From an uncultured Lachnospiraceae bacterium (GTDB lineage Bacteria; Bacillota; Clostridia; Lachnospirales; Lachnospiraceae), in NCBI GenBank assembly GCA_949878435.1, contig CATLAK010000004.1:1-64000 (forward strand): a DNA stretch of 64,000 nucleotides, in the 5' to 3' direction. How positions within the stretch are numbered: the stretch's first letter is position 1; each line of letters opens with the position of its first letter. The position numbers and the translations under genes are program-made. Of the stretch, positions 36,907-45,893 are shown in pieces. The notes beneath the pieces were generated by a model, which was given only the letters and a program-made list of their open reading frames with translations, did no database searches and had not been told where the DNA came from.

Positions 36907-38298
36907 GTGGAAGATAACAGAGGAAATAAAATCGTCAAATACAGAAAACCCCTGCGTATCAATATAGGCATGGTTATTTTTGCTGTTATTTTTGTGTATA
37001 TCGTTATTTGTGTTTTTATGTATTTTACACAGAAGCACATTGAAGCGCACCAGGTGACTATGGGTTCTCTTTCGTCAAACAATATTTACAGAGGCATTGC
37101 CCTGCGTGACGAAGAAATCGTAACTGCGCAGAAAGCAGGCTATGTGAATTATTACGCCCGGGAGGGAGAAAGGGTAGGTGTTGGAAATCTGGTTTATACG
37201 CTGGATGAATCAGGCAGGCTTGCAGATTACATCAGCACCGAAAATTCCGACAGCACCCTAACTGACAGAGACTTAAATGAGTTAAAATCTGAAATCCTTG
37301 GTTTTAAGAATAATTTTGACAGGGAATATTTTTCTTCTGTATATGATTTCAAATACAGTGTGAAGGGAACGGTGCTTAAACTTGCAAACGCCAATATTCT
37401 GGAGAATATTGATAAGATCAACGCCGCCGGCATGTCTGAGCTGATTTCCTTTTGCAGAGCGCCTGCGACTGGAATCGTAATCTATTCGGTGGACGGATAT
37501 GAAGCTCTTAAGCTGGAGGAGTTTACCAGAGACTTGTTTGACCCTAAAACCTATGAAAAGACCCAGCTGATCGGCAATGACCTTGTGGAGGCAGGACAGC
37601 CTGTTTACAAAATTTCTACCAATGAGGATTGGTCAATCGTCATCCAGACGGATCGGGAAAAAGCGGACGAACTCTTAGAGGCAGAATATGTGAAAGTCAA
37701 ATTCCTAAAGAGCCAGGATACCTCATGGGGGGAGGTTTCCAGCTATACCAACGCCGACGGGGATATTTTTATTAAACTTACCTTTACCAACTCTATGGTA
37801 ACATTCTGCACGGACCGTTTTATTGATATTGAATTGATTTTGGAGGAAGATACCGGACTTAAGATTCCCAATTCTGCAATCGTACAAAAGGAGTTTTTCA
37901 TTGTACCGAAGGATTATGTGGTACAGGGCGGAAACAGTAATTCTTACGGGGTTATGCTTGAAACTTACGGAGAAGACGGCACTGCCACGACAGAGTTTAT
38001 AGAAACTACGATTTACGGTGAGACGGAGACAGAATATTACCTTGATGATATGGTCTTGCGGATCGGCAATTATATTCTTAAGCCGGAATCCGCGGAAAAG
38101 TATGCTATCAGTAAAAGAGGAAGTCTTAAGGGTGTCTACAACATCAATAAAGGCTACGCCGATTTTAAACAGATTAATATCTTGTACCAGAACGACGAAT
38201 ATGCCATCGTGAAGTCCAACACACAATACGGTCTCAATGTTTATGACTATATTGTGCTGGATTCGGAAGCGGTGGAGGACAATGAATTTATTTACTAA
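36907..38298 (+). CDS. HlyD-family membrane fusion / adaptor-like protein
   Basis: This 463-residue protein has a short basic cytoplasmic tail, one membrane helix (about 18-40) and a large outer region. A biotinyl-lipoyl-like segment (IVTAQKAGYVNYYAREGERVGVGNLVYTL, cited in part) resembles HlyD adaptors. No transporter gene is adjacent. It occupies the place before yggS and sepF where Bacillus has ylmD, so a cell-envelope role is plausible but unproven. The GTG start at 36907 is 7 bases after AAGGAG. Confidence 0.75.
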   Translation: MEDNRGNKIVKYRKPLRINIGMVIFAVIFVYIVICVFMYFTQKHIEAHQVTMGSLSSNNIYRGIALRDEEIVTAQKAGYVNYYAREGERVGVGNLVYTLDESGRLADYISTENSDSTLTDRDLNELKSEILGFKNNFDREYFSSVYDFKYSVKGTVLKLANANILENIDKINAAGMSELISFCRAPATGIVIYSVDGYEALKLEEFTRDLFDPKTYEKTQLIGNDLVEAGQPVYKISTNEDWSIVIQTDREKADELLEAEYVKVKFLKSQDTSWGEVSSYTNADGDIFIKLTFTNSMVTFCTDRFIDIELILEEDTGLKIPNSAIVQKEFFIVPKDYVVQGGNSNSYGVMLETYGEDGTATTEFIETTIYGETETEYYLDDMVLRIGNYILKPESAEKYAISKRGSLKGVYNINKGYADFKQINILYQNDEYAIVKSNTQYGLNVYDYIVLDSEAVEDNEFIY

Positions 38299-38313
38299 AC
38301 AGGAGGCTTTATC

Positions 38314-39009
38314 GTGATAAAGGATAATCTTGATCATGTTTACCAAGTTATAAATACCGCATGTGATCATGCGGGAAGATGCAGAGAAGATGTTTCTTTG
38401 ATTGCTGTCAGTAAGACCAAGCCTGTCTCTATGCTGATGGAAGCGTATGATCATGGATGCAGGGCATTTGGCGAGAACAAGGTGCAGGAACTGGTGGATA
38501 AATACGAAGCCATGCCCAAAGATATCAAATGGCATATGATCGGGCATCTGCAAAGAAATAAAGTGAAATATATCGTAGATAAAGCAGCGTTAATTCATAG
38601 CGTGGATTCGCTAAAACTTGCAGATGAGATCAGCCGCGAAGCCGTAAAAAAGCAAGTGGAAGTTTCCGTCCTGATTGAGGTAAATATTGCCGGAGAAGAT
38701 ACGAAATTTGGCGTAGCAGCGAAAGATACTGAACAACTGGTGCGCGATGCGGCATCTTTGCCCGGAATACGCATCGAGGGGCTTATGACGATTGCGCCGC
38801 TGTGCATGAACCCGGAAGAAAATCGACAATATTTTGCGAAGCTGAAACAATTATCTGTTGACATAAATCAAAAAAACATTGATAATGTTAATATGAATGT
38901 TCTGTCCATGGGAATGACAGGCGATTATATGGTTGCCATTGAGGAAGGCGCTACTTATGTCCGTGTTGGGACAGGCATCTTCGGAGAACGGCAATATCCA
39001 GTTAAATAA
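38314..39009 (+). CDS. YggS family PLP homeostasis protein
   Basis: This 231-residue single-domain PLP-binding protein (fold type III, alanine-racemase-like) has the cofactor lysine in LIAVSKTKP (about 27-35) and the phosphate-binding GMTGDYMVAIEEG near the end. Family members buffer PLP levels and lack clear enzyme activity. It is the ylmE equivalent next to sepF. The GTG start follows AGGAGG. Confidence 0.92.
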   Translation: MIKDNLDHVYQVINTACDHAGRCREDVSLIAVSKTKPVSMLMEAYDHGCRAFGENKVQELVDKYEAMPKDIKWHMIGHLQRNKVKYIVDKAALIHSVDSLKLADEISREAVKKQVEVSVLIEVNIAGEDTKFGVAAKDTEQLVRDAASLPGIRIEGLMTIAPLCMNPEENRQYFAKLKQLSVDINQKNIDNVNMNVLSMGMTGDYMVAIEEGATYVRVGTGIFGERQYPVK

Positions 39010-39022
39010 GGAGTACTTTAAA

Positions 39023-39523
39023 ATGGGAGTAATGGATAAGTTTCTCAATTACATGAAACTGAATGAAGATGAAGACGATTTTTACGATGACGATTACTAC
39101 GATGAGAGTCCAGCGGAAGAAAAACCCAAAAAGATTTCTGCCGTAAAAGAAGATTCCATATTAGATGAAGATAAAGCAGCCAAAAAGACAACACCCAAAG
39201 TTACACCAATGCGTCAGACCAAGAAGACTGGAACGGGCATGGAAGTATGCGTAATCAAGCCCACCTCCATTGAGGATGCAAGGGAGATAACAGAAACGCT
39301 TCTAGCAAACAGAACAGTAGTACTTAATCTGGAAGGTCTGGATGTGGATATTGCACAGCGTATCATTGATTTTACCTCTGGTTCCTGTTTCGCTATCAGT
39401 GGTAATCTTCAGAAGATTTCTCATTACATATTCATCATAACCCCGGCGATTGTTGATATATCGGGTGATTTCCAGGAAATTTTATCAGGATCTTTTGATG
39501 TACCTATCAATAACGGTATTTAA
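39023..39523 (+). CDS. sepF: Cell division protein SepF
   Basis: This 166-residue protein has an N-terminal amphipathic membrane-binding helix (MDKFLNYMKL), an acidic linker and the C-terminal SepF domain (about 80-160) with VVLNLEGLDVDIAQRIIDF and FAISGNLQKIS. SepF bundles FtsZ filaments and tethers them to the membrane. The ATG at 39023 is 9 bases after AAGGAG at the end of yggS. A terminator follows. Confidence 0.93.
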   Translation: MGVMDKFLNYMKLNEDEDDFYDDDYYDESPAEEKPKKISAVKEDSILDEDKAAKKTTPKVTPMRQTKKTGTGMEVCVIKPTSIEDAREITETLLANRTVVLNLEGLDVDIAQRIIDFTSGSCFAISGNLQKISHYIFIITPAIVDISGDFQEILSGSFDVPINNGI

Positions 39524-39540
39524 ATTTCATTTATTGGTTT

Positions 39541-39571
39541 AAAACTTCCTGTTGGTGCAGGAAGTTTTTTT
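39541..39571 (+). terminator. Intrinsic terminator after sepF
   Basis: An 11-bp stem (39541-39551 with 39558-39568, core ACTTCCTG/CAGGAAGT) encloses a 6-base loop and runs into seven T residues. Confidence 0.85.
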
Positions 39572-39598
39572 GTAATTTATAACAGAAAGGATAAATCT

Positions 39599-40702
39599 AT
39601 GAACAGTCGTCTTACAATTTTATATGACAAAAAACCATGTTACGATATCGTGTTTGATACCAGCTTTCATGAACTGCTTTCAGAACTTAAAGGGCTTGAT
39701 ATTGAAAACAGAAAGGTATGTGTAGTTACGGATTCCCATGTGGCATCTCTTTACGGGGAAGAAATCATGGCGCTTCTAAATGGGAATTGTGTGAAAAATG
39801 TTTTGTATACCTTTCAGGCAGGAGAGGAGCAAAAGACACTCGCTACCGTAAAGGAAATCTATGCTTTTTTAATTGAAGAGAAATTTGACAGAAAAGATCT
39901 TCTGCTTGCACTTGGAGGAGGTGTCACAGGTGACATCACTGGTTTTGCAGCGGCAACCTACTTAAGGGGAATTGATTTTGTTCAGGTTCCCACTACGCTG
40001 CTTGCACAGGCGGATTCCAGTATTGGAGGAAAGACGGGAGTCGATTTTGACGGTTATAAAAATATGGTAGGCGCCTTTTATATGCCTAAGCTCGTCTATA
40101 TGAACGTAGGAACCTTAAAGACTTTAGATGACCGCCAGTTTTTCAGCGGGTTTGCTGAGGTCATGAAACACGGTCTTATTAAGGACAGCATGTTTTACGA
40201 ATGGCTTCTCGATCATATTTATGAGATCAATGACAGAGAGGAAGAAACGCTGCTGGAAATGGTGGAAAGAAGCAGCAAGATCAAAAAACTGGTAGTGGAA
40301 AAGGATCCTTCCGAAAAAGGAGACAGGGCGCTTCTCAATTTCGGACACACAATCGGTCATGCCATCGAAAAATCTAAAAACTTCACTATGACACACGGAG
40401 AATGTGTTGCCCTCGGAATGGTAGCGGCGGCTTTTATCTCATGGAAGCATGAATGGCTTTCCATGGAAGAATACTATGAAATAAGGGACATGCTAGTGCC
40501 GTTTAATCTGCCGATTTCCTTGGAGGATATGAATCCGGAGGAAATTCTCAAATTGACTAAGTCAGACAAAAAGGTGGAAGGAAACAGCATTAAATTTGTC
40601 CTTCTTAAAAAGGTTGGAAAGGCATTGATTGACAGGACTGTGACAGACGAGGAAATCTTAAACGCCATTTCTGAGATTCATTATGTGGAAGATTGTGAAT
40701 AG
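39599..40702 (+). CDS. aroB: 3-dehydroquinate synthase
   Basis: This 367-residue enzyme makes 3-dehydroquinate from DAHP in the shikimate pathway, using NAD and a divalent metal. Features are ALGGGVTGDITGFAAATYLRG, the segment VPTTLLAQADSSIGGKTGV and the metal ligands in NFGHTIGHAIE. The length is normal. It starts a transcription unit after the sepF terminator and is followed by lspA; other aro genes are not in the window. Confidence 0.95.
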   Translation: MNSRLTILYDKKPCYDIVFDTSFHELLSELKGLDIENRKVCVVTDSHVASLYGEEIMALLNGNCVKNVLYTFQAGEEQKTLATVKEIYAFLIEEKFDRKDLLLALGGGVTGDITGFAAATYLRGIDFVQVPTTLLAQADSSIGGKTGVDFDGYKNMVGAFYMPKLVYMNVGTLKTLDDRQFFSGFAEVMKHGLIKDSMFYEWLLDHIYEINDREEETLLEMVERSSKIKKLVVEKDPSEKGDRALLNFGHTIGHAIEKSKNFTMTHGECVALGMVAAAFISWKHEWLSMEEYYEIRDMLVPFNLPISLEDMNPEEILKLTKSDKKVEGNSIKFVLLKKVGKALIDRTVTDEEILNAISEIHYVEDCE

Positions 40703-40710
40703 GAGACGTT

Positions 40711-41238
40711 ATGAGTAAGCATAAAGTGAAATTACTAATCATGGATTTTTTGTTGTTGATTCTGCTTGTGGGTATGGATCAGTTTACCAAATATACCGCT
40801 GTCCTAAAGCTGAAGGATCAGCCAGCTTTTAATATTATTAACGGCGTCCTTGAATTTAATTACCTTGAAAACCGGGGCGCGGCTTTTGGAATGCTTCAAA
40901 ACCAAAAAAGTTTTTTTGTATTTGTGGCGGTAGTCTTTCTATGTGTAATTGCCTATGTGCTCGTAAAGACACCGGATCATAAGAAATATACACGGCTTCA
41001 TATTCTGCTTGTATTAATCGCCAGCGGGGCAATCGGAAACATGATAGACCGCCTGCAGCACGATTATGTGGTGGATTTTATTTATATTGTATTGATCAAT
41101 TTTCCTATATTTAACGTTGCAGACATGTATGTCACCTTTTCCACGGTTTTGCTGATTATTCAGATTTTGTTTGTTTATGGTGAAAATGATTTTCATTTTC
41201 TTAGCTTTAAAAAGAAAAAATTTAGAGAATTGAAATAA
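40711..41238 (+). CDS. lspA: Lipoprotein signal peptidase (signal peptidase II)
   Basis: This 175-residue protein has four membrane helices and the two catalytic Asp motifs, in NMIDRL and FNVADMYVT, together with the NRGAAFG segment. It removes signal peptides from diacylated prolipoproteins at the outer face of the membrane. The ATG follows AGGAGACG. It sits just before an rluD-type gene, the usual pairing in Firmicutes. Confidence 0.94.
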   Translation: MSKHKVKLLIMDFLLLILLVGMDQFTKYTAVLKLKDQPAFNIINGVLEFNYLENRGAAFGMLQNQKSFFVFVAVVFLCVIAYVLVKTPDHKKYTRLHILLVLIASGAIGNMIDRLQHDYVVDFIYIVLINFPIFNVADMYVTFSTVLLIIQILFVYGENDFHFLSFKKKKFRELK

Positions 41239-41240
41239 AT

Positions 41241-42164
41241 ATGATGGATTTACAGAAGGAATTTCATTTTATCATAACTGAAGAGATGGAAGAGGAGCGG
41301 ATTGATAAGTGCCTGAATACCCTTATGGACGCTTTATCGCGCTCCTATATTCAAAAACTTTTAACCGAAGGTAAAGTAACTGTAAACGGCAGAAGCGTGA
41401 AGGCAAGCTATCGTGTCAGCGCAGAAGATGAGGTCATACTGATTCTGCCGCCCAGCATCGTTCCGGATATTCGCCCTGAGAACATTCCCCTTTCGATTCT
41501 TTATGAAGACCAGGATGTGATCGTGGTTGACAAGCCCAAAGGGATGGTGGTCCACCCGGCGCCGGGACACTATGAAGGGACTTTGGTCAATGCGCTGCTG
41601 TACCACTGTAAAAATGAATTGAGCGGAATTAACGGCGTCTTGAGACCGGGCATCGTTCACAGGATAGACCGTGATACCACCGGCTCTGTTATTGCCTGCA
41701 AAAATGACCATGCCCACAACGAGATTGCAAGACAGCTCAAGGAGCATACCATTGTAAGGAAATATCAGGCGATTGTGCAGGGTGTGCTAAAACAAGATGA
41801 GGGGACCGTCCATACGCGGATTGGAAGACATCCGGCAGACCGGAAGAAAATGGCAGTGGTGGACAGAGGGGGAAAGGATGCAATTACCCATTACAGAGTG
41901 CTTCAGCATTTTCAAAATACCACCTATATAGAATGTACGCTAGAGACAGGGCGGACGCATCAGATCAGAGTTCACATGGCATCCTTAGGGCATCCGCTTT
42001 TGGGAGATTTTGTATATGGCGCCAAAAACAATTCCTACAAACTAAGCGGACAGACCCTGCATGCAGGGGTTCTTGGATTTATCCATCCTTCTACAGGTGA
42101 ATACGTGGAAACAAGGGCGCCTCTTCCGGAATATTTTGAAAAGCTCTTAAAGAGACTTCTCTGA
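41241..42164 (+). CDS. RluA/RluD family pseudouridine synthase
   Basis: This 307-residue protein has an N-terminal S4 RNA-binding domain (about 15-75) and a catalytic domain with the nucleophilic Asp in HRIDRDTTGS. The later RTHQIRVHMASLGHPLLGD motif is typical. It isomerises uridines in 23S rRNA or tRNA. The exact target is uncertain; RluD-type is most likely. Two adjacent ATGs (41241 and 41244) both have a weak binding site. Confidence 0.9.
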   Translation: MMDLQKEFHFIITEEMEEERIDKCLNTLMDALSRSYIQKLLTEGKVTVNGRSVKASYRVSAEDEVILILPPSIVPDIRPENIPLSILYEDQDVIVVDKPKGMVVHPAPGHYEGTLVNALLYHCKNELSGINGVLRPGIVHRIDRDTTGSVIACKNDHAHNEIARQLKEHTIVRKYQAIVQGVLKQDEGTVHTRIGRHPADRKKMAVVDRGGKDAITHYRVLQHFQNTTYIECTLETGRTHQIRVHMASLGHPLLGDFVYGAKNNSYKLSGQTLHAGVLGFIHPSTGEYVETRAPLPEYFEKLLKRLL

Positions 42165-42237
42165 ATGATAATAAGGAATTAATAAACACAAAATTAAATA
42201 TTTATAAATTTTTGTAAAGCATTTATGTAGAAAATAC

Positions 42238-42265
42238 TTGTTTTTTTACATATTAAGAGTATAAT
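42238..42265 (+). promoter_or_regulatory. Promoter of the cstA operon
   Basis: TTGTTT (42238-42243), a 16-base spacer and TATAAT (42260-42265) lie in very AT-rich DNA. Transcription would start near 42272 and give a leader of about 115 bases before the first gene. Confidence 0.55.
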
Positions 42266-42271
42266 TATTAA

Positions 42272-42340
42272 TAAATGCAGATACAAAGAGGTATCGCGAT
42301 AACGGCAGGTATCCCTTGGAGGATGCCTGTTTTTTATTTT
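42272..42340 (+). promoter_or_regulatory. Attenuator-like leader with intrinsic terminator
   Basis: CAGGTATCC (42306-42314) pairs with GGATGCCTG (42321-42329), with one wobble, and is followed by six T residues, so a terminator lies between promoter and gene. Upstream, GATAC and GTATC can form a competing stem, and GAGGTATCGCG resembles part of a T-box. The leader is too short for a full T-box. The signal sensed is unknown. Confidence 0.55.
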
Positions 42341-42386
42341 GCAGGTATAACCATGCATATTTTTCAGCAGGGAGATTTTAATACCT

Positions 42387-42878
42387 ATGAACAGAGATGA
42401 AATCTTGGAGAAGCTATTTAGTTCCTTTCAGGTTTACTATGATGTCAAAAGGGAAGGAACAGAGCCTCCTTTCATGGCAGAAGCGGTCTTTCAAACGCAT
42501 GATGAACAGTATTTTCTTGTAAAAAGTGCGGTAATATCAGAAGCGGAATCGCGGGAATATGTTTATTTTGCGTCTGTGGAATGTTTAGACTTAGAAACGC
42601 TTCTTAAACTGGACAGAAGCGCATGGATGCGGGGAATGGAACAGGTCAGACCCCATGGAAATCATCGAAATACAGATGTTGCGCTGATCATCGTAGCAGA
42701 TCAGATCACAGAGGATGCTTTTGCAAAAGTTTCAAAGCTCCGTCATTACCAAAGTTATCGCTTTGGATTTCAGGGATGGAGCAATTACCGATTGGTTGCC
42801 ATCGAGCAGTCTTCCGGCAGGGCAGCATATAACCGCCTGGGACGGAGTTTTAAAAAGCTCGTTTGCAATATTGTATAA
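42387..42878 (+). CDS. Conserved hypothetical protein before cstA
   Basis: This 163-residue soluble protein has no membrane helix or motif I recognise. It reads as an alpha/beta fold with YFLVKSAVISEAESREYVYFA (cited in part) and DVALIIVADQI strands, and a basic C-terminus. It is the first gene behind the attenuator-like leader and lies 27 bases before cstA, so it may be a cytoplasmic partner of the transporter. The ATG is 12 bases after GGGAG. Confidence 0.65.
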   Translation: MNRDEILEKLFSSFQVYYDVKREGTEPPFMAEAVFQTHDEQYFLVKSAVISEAESREYVYFASVECLDLETLLKLDRSAWMRGMEQVRPHGNHRNTDVALIIVADQITEDAFAKVSKLRHYQSYRFGFQGWSNYRLVAIEQSSGRAAYNRLGRSFKKLVCNIV

Positions 42879-42905
42879 AACATTTATAAGTAAAGGAGAG
42901 AGAAA

Positions 42906-44609
42906 ATGACAGCATTATTGATTATTGTTGCTGCAATTGTTTTGCTCATAATCGGCTATGTAACATATGGTTCATGGCTGGCAAAACAATGGGGAATCGA
43001 CCCTTCTAAAAAGACTCCGGCAGAGGAACTGGCAGATGGCGTCGATTATGTTGCTGCACCGCCTATCGTCCTGATGGGGCATCATTTTTCATCTATAGCA
43101 GGCGCCGGTCCGATCAATGGTCCGATTCAGGCTTCTGTTTTCGGATGGATTCCTGTATTTTTATGGTGCATCATTGGAGGAATTTTCTTCGGAGGTCTTC
43201 AGGATTTTGGTTCCCTGTTCGCGTCGATTCGCCATGACGGAAAGTCGGTGGGAGAAATCATTAAGGATTCCATGGGTGCGCGGGCACAAAGATTATTTAC
43301 GATTTTTGCGCTTTTGGTTCTGATTCTGGTAATTGCTTCTTTTGTAAACGTAGTGGCAGGTACCTTTTTTACTCCGGAGGGAGGTATTGGAATCACGGCA
43401 AATCCTACGGGAAGCCAGACGACGGCAATGATTTCCGTTTTATTTATTGTGTTAGCCATCATTTACGGTATCGTTACCAACAGGCTTCATGTAGGAACTG
43501 TTCCGGCAACCATAGGCGGTATCATCGGTATTGTCATTATCGTTGCTTTGGGGCTTAACTTTGGTCTTGTCTTAGGACGTACTGCATGGATTGTTCTGAT
43601 CGGCGTATATATTACGGTGGCTTCACTGGTTCCTGTATGGATTTTGTTACAGCCCCGGGATTATTTATCCAGCTTTTTACTTTACGCTATGATGATTGTT
43701 GCGTTAGGCGGCATTATCCTTTCCGCATTTACACATACGGCAACCTTTAACATTCCTGCATTTGTGGGATGGAAGGTAAGCATTGGAACGCTGTTCCCTG
43801 CATTATTTATTACCGTTGCCTGCGGTGCGTGCTCAGGATTCCACAGTCTGATTGCGACAGGAACTTCCTCCAAGCAGCTGGCAAATGAAAAGGATGCAAA
43901 ACCTATCGGGTATGGCTCTATGTTGATTGAATCTGCACTCGGTGTCGTTTCCTTAATTGCAGTAGGCATGGTATTTGATAAGTATACCAGCGGCGGATTT
44001 GGTTCGCCTTCTGCGGCTTTTGCAGCAGGTATCGCAACCATGTTCGGCACAGAGACGAGTACGGTGTACATAACGATTTATGCATTGCTTACGCTGGCAG
44101 TATCCGTATTTGCACTGACCAGCCTGGATACCGGAACCCGTTTGAGCCGTTTTATGTTCTCAGAGCTGTTCTTAAAGAAGGGTGAGACATCTTACAAGGA
44201 TGCAAAAGGCGTGCGGAAAGCACTGGCACATCCTCTTGTAGGCACTGCATTTATGGTTATCATTGGCTGCGTGCTTGGCGGTTTGAGCTTAAGTCAGATT
44301 TGGGGATTGTTCGGGGCAGCAAACCAGCTGTTAGCAGGTCTTGCCCTGATGGCAGTAGCAGCATGGCTGGGCAATGCAGGAAAGAACAATAAAATGTTCT
44401 ATATCCCAATGATCTTCATGCTTGCGGCAACGCTTACAAGCCTGATTATCACGGTGAAGAATAAACTGGTCATGATTGCAGGCGGAGCTGCTGCATGGGG
44501 AGACTGGTTCCAGCTTGTTTTCGCTGCGGCAATGGCAGTCTTGGCAGTGATTCTGGTGGTGGAAGGCTTCCAGACCTTATTTATGAAGAAAAAAGCACAA
44601 AAAGCATAA
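42906..44609 (+). CDS. cstA: Carbon starvation protein CstA (peptide/pyruvate transporter)
   Basis: This 567-residue membrane protein has about 15 hydrophobic segments and the CstA core PPIVLMGHHFSSIAGAGPINGP (cited in part) near the N-terminus, plus TGTSSKQLANEKDAKPIGYG. Members import peptides or pyruvate in carbon-limited cells. It is shorter than the E. coli protein (701), as is usual in Clostridia. The ATG follows AAAGGAGAG. A terminator follows the gene. Confidence 0.92.
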   Translation: MTALLIIVAAIVLLIIGYVTYGSWLAKQWGIDPSKKTPAEELADGVDYVAAPPIVLMGHHFSSIAGAGPINGPIQASVFGWIPVFLWCIIGGIFFGGLQDFGSLFASIRHDGKSVGEIIKDSMGARAQRLFTIFALLVLILVIASFVNVVAGTFFTPEGGIGITANPTGSQTTAMISVLFIVLAIIYGIVTNRLHVGTVPATIGGIIGIVIIVALGLNFGLVLGRTAWIVLIGVYITVASLVPVWILLQPRDYLSSFLLYAMMIVALGGIILSAFTHTATFNIPAFVGWKVSIGTLFPALFITVACGACSGFHSLIATGTSSKQLANEKDAKPIGYGSMLIESALGVVSLIAVGMVFDKYTSGGFGSPSAAFAAGIATMFGTETSTVYITIYALLTLAVSVFALTSLDTGTRLSRFMFSELFLKKGETSYKDAKGVRKALAHPLVGTAFMVIIGCVLGGLSLSQIWGLFGAANQLLAGLALMAVAAWLGNAGKNNKMFYIPMIFMLAATLTSLIITVKNKLVMIAGGAAAWGDWFQLVFAAAMAVLAVILVVEGFQTLFMKKKAQKA

Positions 44610-44629
44610 TATTGTTTATAAAATTAGAG

Positions 44630-44684
44630 ACCGCATTCGTATATGGTACATTTAATGGTACCGCATAACGGATGCGGTTTTTCT
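44630..44684 (+). terminator. Intrinsic terminator after cstA
   Basis: ACCGCATTCGT (44630-44640) pairs with ACGGATGCGGT (44668-44678) with one wobble, followed by TTTTTC. The loop contains a second small dyad, GGTAC/GTACC. Confidence 0.75.
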
Positions 44685-44714
44685 TTACAGTGAAGGATAA
44701 AATTATGGATTGGT

Positions 44715-44915
44715 TTGAGTTTGCTGCTTTTTTCTATGGCAGGTTTTCCTCTCGTAAGCCATGCCGCTGAAATAAATGAAAGCACGCAGGAAGACATGCA
44801 GGAAGAGGAAGCACCAAGCCTGAAGGAGCGCATAGAAGGCATTGTCGACTATGCAAAAAAGGACTTTTTATGGAAGCGAAGGACGACAGCATTACAGAAG
44901 ACGGAGAGTGGGTAA
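44715..44915 (+). pseudogene. Signal-peptide half of a frameshifted gene
   Basis: This frame encodes a hydrophobic signal-like segment ending FPLVSHAAE, then an acidic region and EGIVDYAKK, before running out of frame. It has no good start: the binding site GAAGGAT and ATG at 44705 (or GTG at 44690) are in another frame. Adding a one-base shift near 44712 and a -1 shift at the A6 run 44855-44860 would join both flanks into one exported, membrane-anchored protein ending at 45214. Either two mutations or recoding could explain this. Confidence 0.45.
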
Positions 44916-45214
44916 ATGGCGATATTGTAGTCGTTGTTCTCTGCGTTTTAGTCGTTCTGATCATTCTTCTTTATATTATTTTTGACTTTATTCGCTCTCC
45001 ATTTAAGAAAAAAATCAAAATATTGATAGAGCTTGCCCTTGCAATTGGAATTGTAGGCGGAGGTATATGGTTTTTGTGGAATCAAGCATTAAATGAGCAG
45101 AAGGAGGATGTCATTGAAGGTGGAATAATCGATGAAACCGATGAAACCCAGAACGAATTTATTGTGCAAGGAAGAAATTTTGTGTATAATAAAGGTATAG
45201 TTATCATTGTCTGA
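44870..45214 (+). CDS. Small membrane protein (downstream part of the frameshifted gene)
   Basis: This 114-residue frame has an acidic N-terminus, two membrane helices (about 17-41 and 49-70) separated by a basic RSPFKKKIK loop, and an acidic tail. It could be translated alone, since AAAAAAGGA lies 6 bases before its ATG. It also continues the upstream frame after a -1 shift on the heptamer A-AAA-AAG. I know no family for it. Confidence 0.5.
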   Translation: MEAKDDSITEDGEWVNGDIVVVVLCVLVVLIILLYIIFDFIRSPFKKKIKILIELALAIGIVGGGIWFLWNQALNEQKEDVIEGGIIDETDETQNEFIVQGRNFVYNKGIVIIV

Positions 45215-45261
45215 ACGGCATGATAATTATAAAGTTCAATCATGAACAGGAGGGTTATTTT

Positions 45262-45885
45262 ATGAACACAGTAATTACAATAGGACGTCAATTTGGTTCC
45301 GGCGGTCGTGAAATCGGCGAAAAGGTTGCAGAACATTTCGGCATTAAGTGCTATGACAAGGAACTGCTGAGCAGAGCCGCAAAGGAAAGTGGCTTCTGTG
45401 AGGAAATGCTTGAAAATCATGATGAAAGACCGACCAATTCTTTTCTTTATAATCTGGTTATGGATACCTATTCTTTTGGCTATAATGCATCACATTTCGT
45501 AGATATGCCAATCAGCCACAAAGTTTTTCTCGCACAATTTGATACGATTAAAAAGATTGCCAGCGAAGGTCCCTGCGTGATTGTTGGGCGCTGTGCAGAC
45601 TATGCGTTGAGCGATGTAAAAAACTGTGTGCATGTTTTTATATACGGCGATGAAGATACGAAGACCAAAAGAATCATGCAGAAATACGATTTGGACGCAT
45701 CTAAGGCTAAAGACATGTGTGTAAAAAAGGACAAACAGCGTCAAAGCTATTACAATTATTATTCTTCTAAGAAATGGGGACGCGCAGACAGCTATGACTT
45801 CTGTATTAACAGCAGTGTTCTTGGTATAGATGGAACTGTTAAACTGCTTATACAGTATATAGAAGATTTTGAAGCCTTGAGATAA
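45262..45885 (+). CDS. Cytidylate-kinase-like protein (first copy)
   Basis: This 207-residue protein belongs to the cytidylate-kinase-like family (AAA_26 type). It has the N-terminal TIGRQFGSGGREIGEKVAE in place of a standard P-loop, then CVIVGRCADYAL, and a K-rich lid region (KDKQRQSYYNYYS). Its substrate is not established and it is distinct from Cmk. The ATG follows ACAGGAGGG. A paralogue of the same length lies at 51587-52210 on the other strand. Confidence 0.85.
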   Translation: MNTVITIGRQFGSGGREIGEKVAEHFGIKCYDKELLSRAAKESGFCEEMLENHDERPTNSFLYNLVMDTYSFGYNASHFVDMPISHKVFLAQFDTIKKIASEGPCVIVGRCADYALSDVKNCVHVFIYGDEDTKTKRIMQKYDLDASKAKDMCVKKDKQRQSYYNYYSSKKWGRADSYDFCINSSVLGIDGTVKLLIQYIEDFEALR

Positions 45886-45893
45886 CCGAAACA

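Noticed and set aside
42272..42340. Calling the cstA leader a true T-box riboswitch
   Set aside because: Only a GGTATCGCG match is visible. There is no room for a specifier stem between the rluD-family stop and the promoter, and the UGGN pairing element is missing.
44715..45214. Reporting proven programmed frameshifting
   Set aside because: A slippery heptamer alone is not enough. A second frame break upstream makes mutation or assembly error equally likely, and no stimulatory structure could be confirmed by eye.
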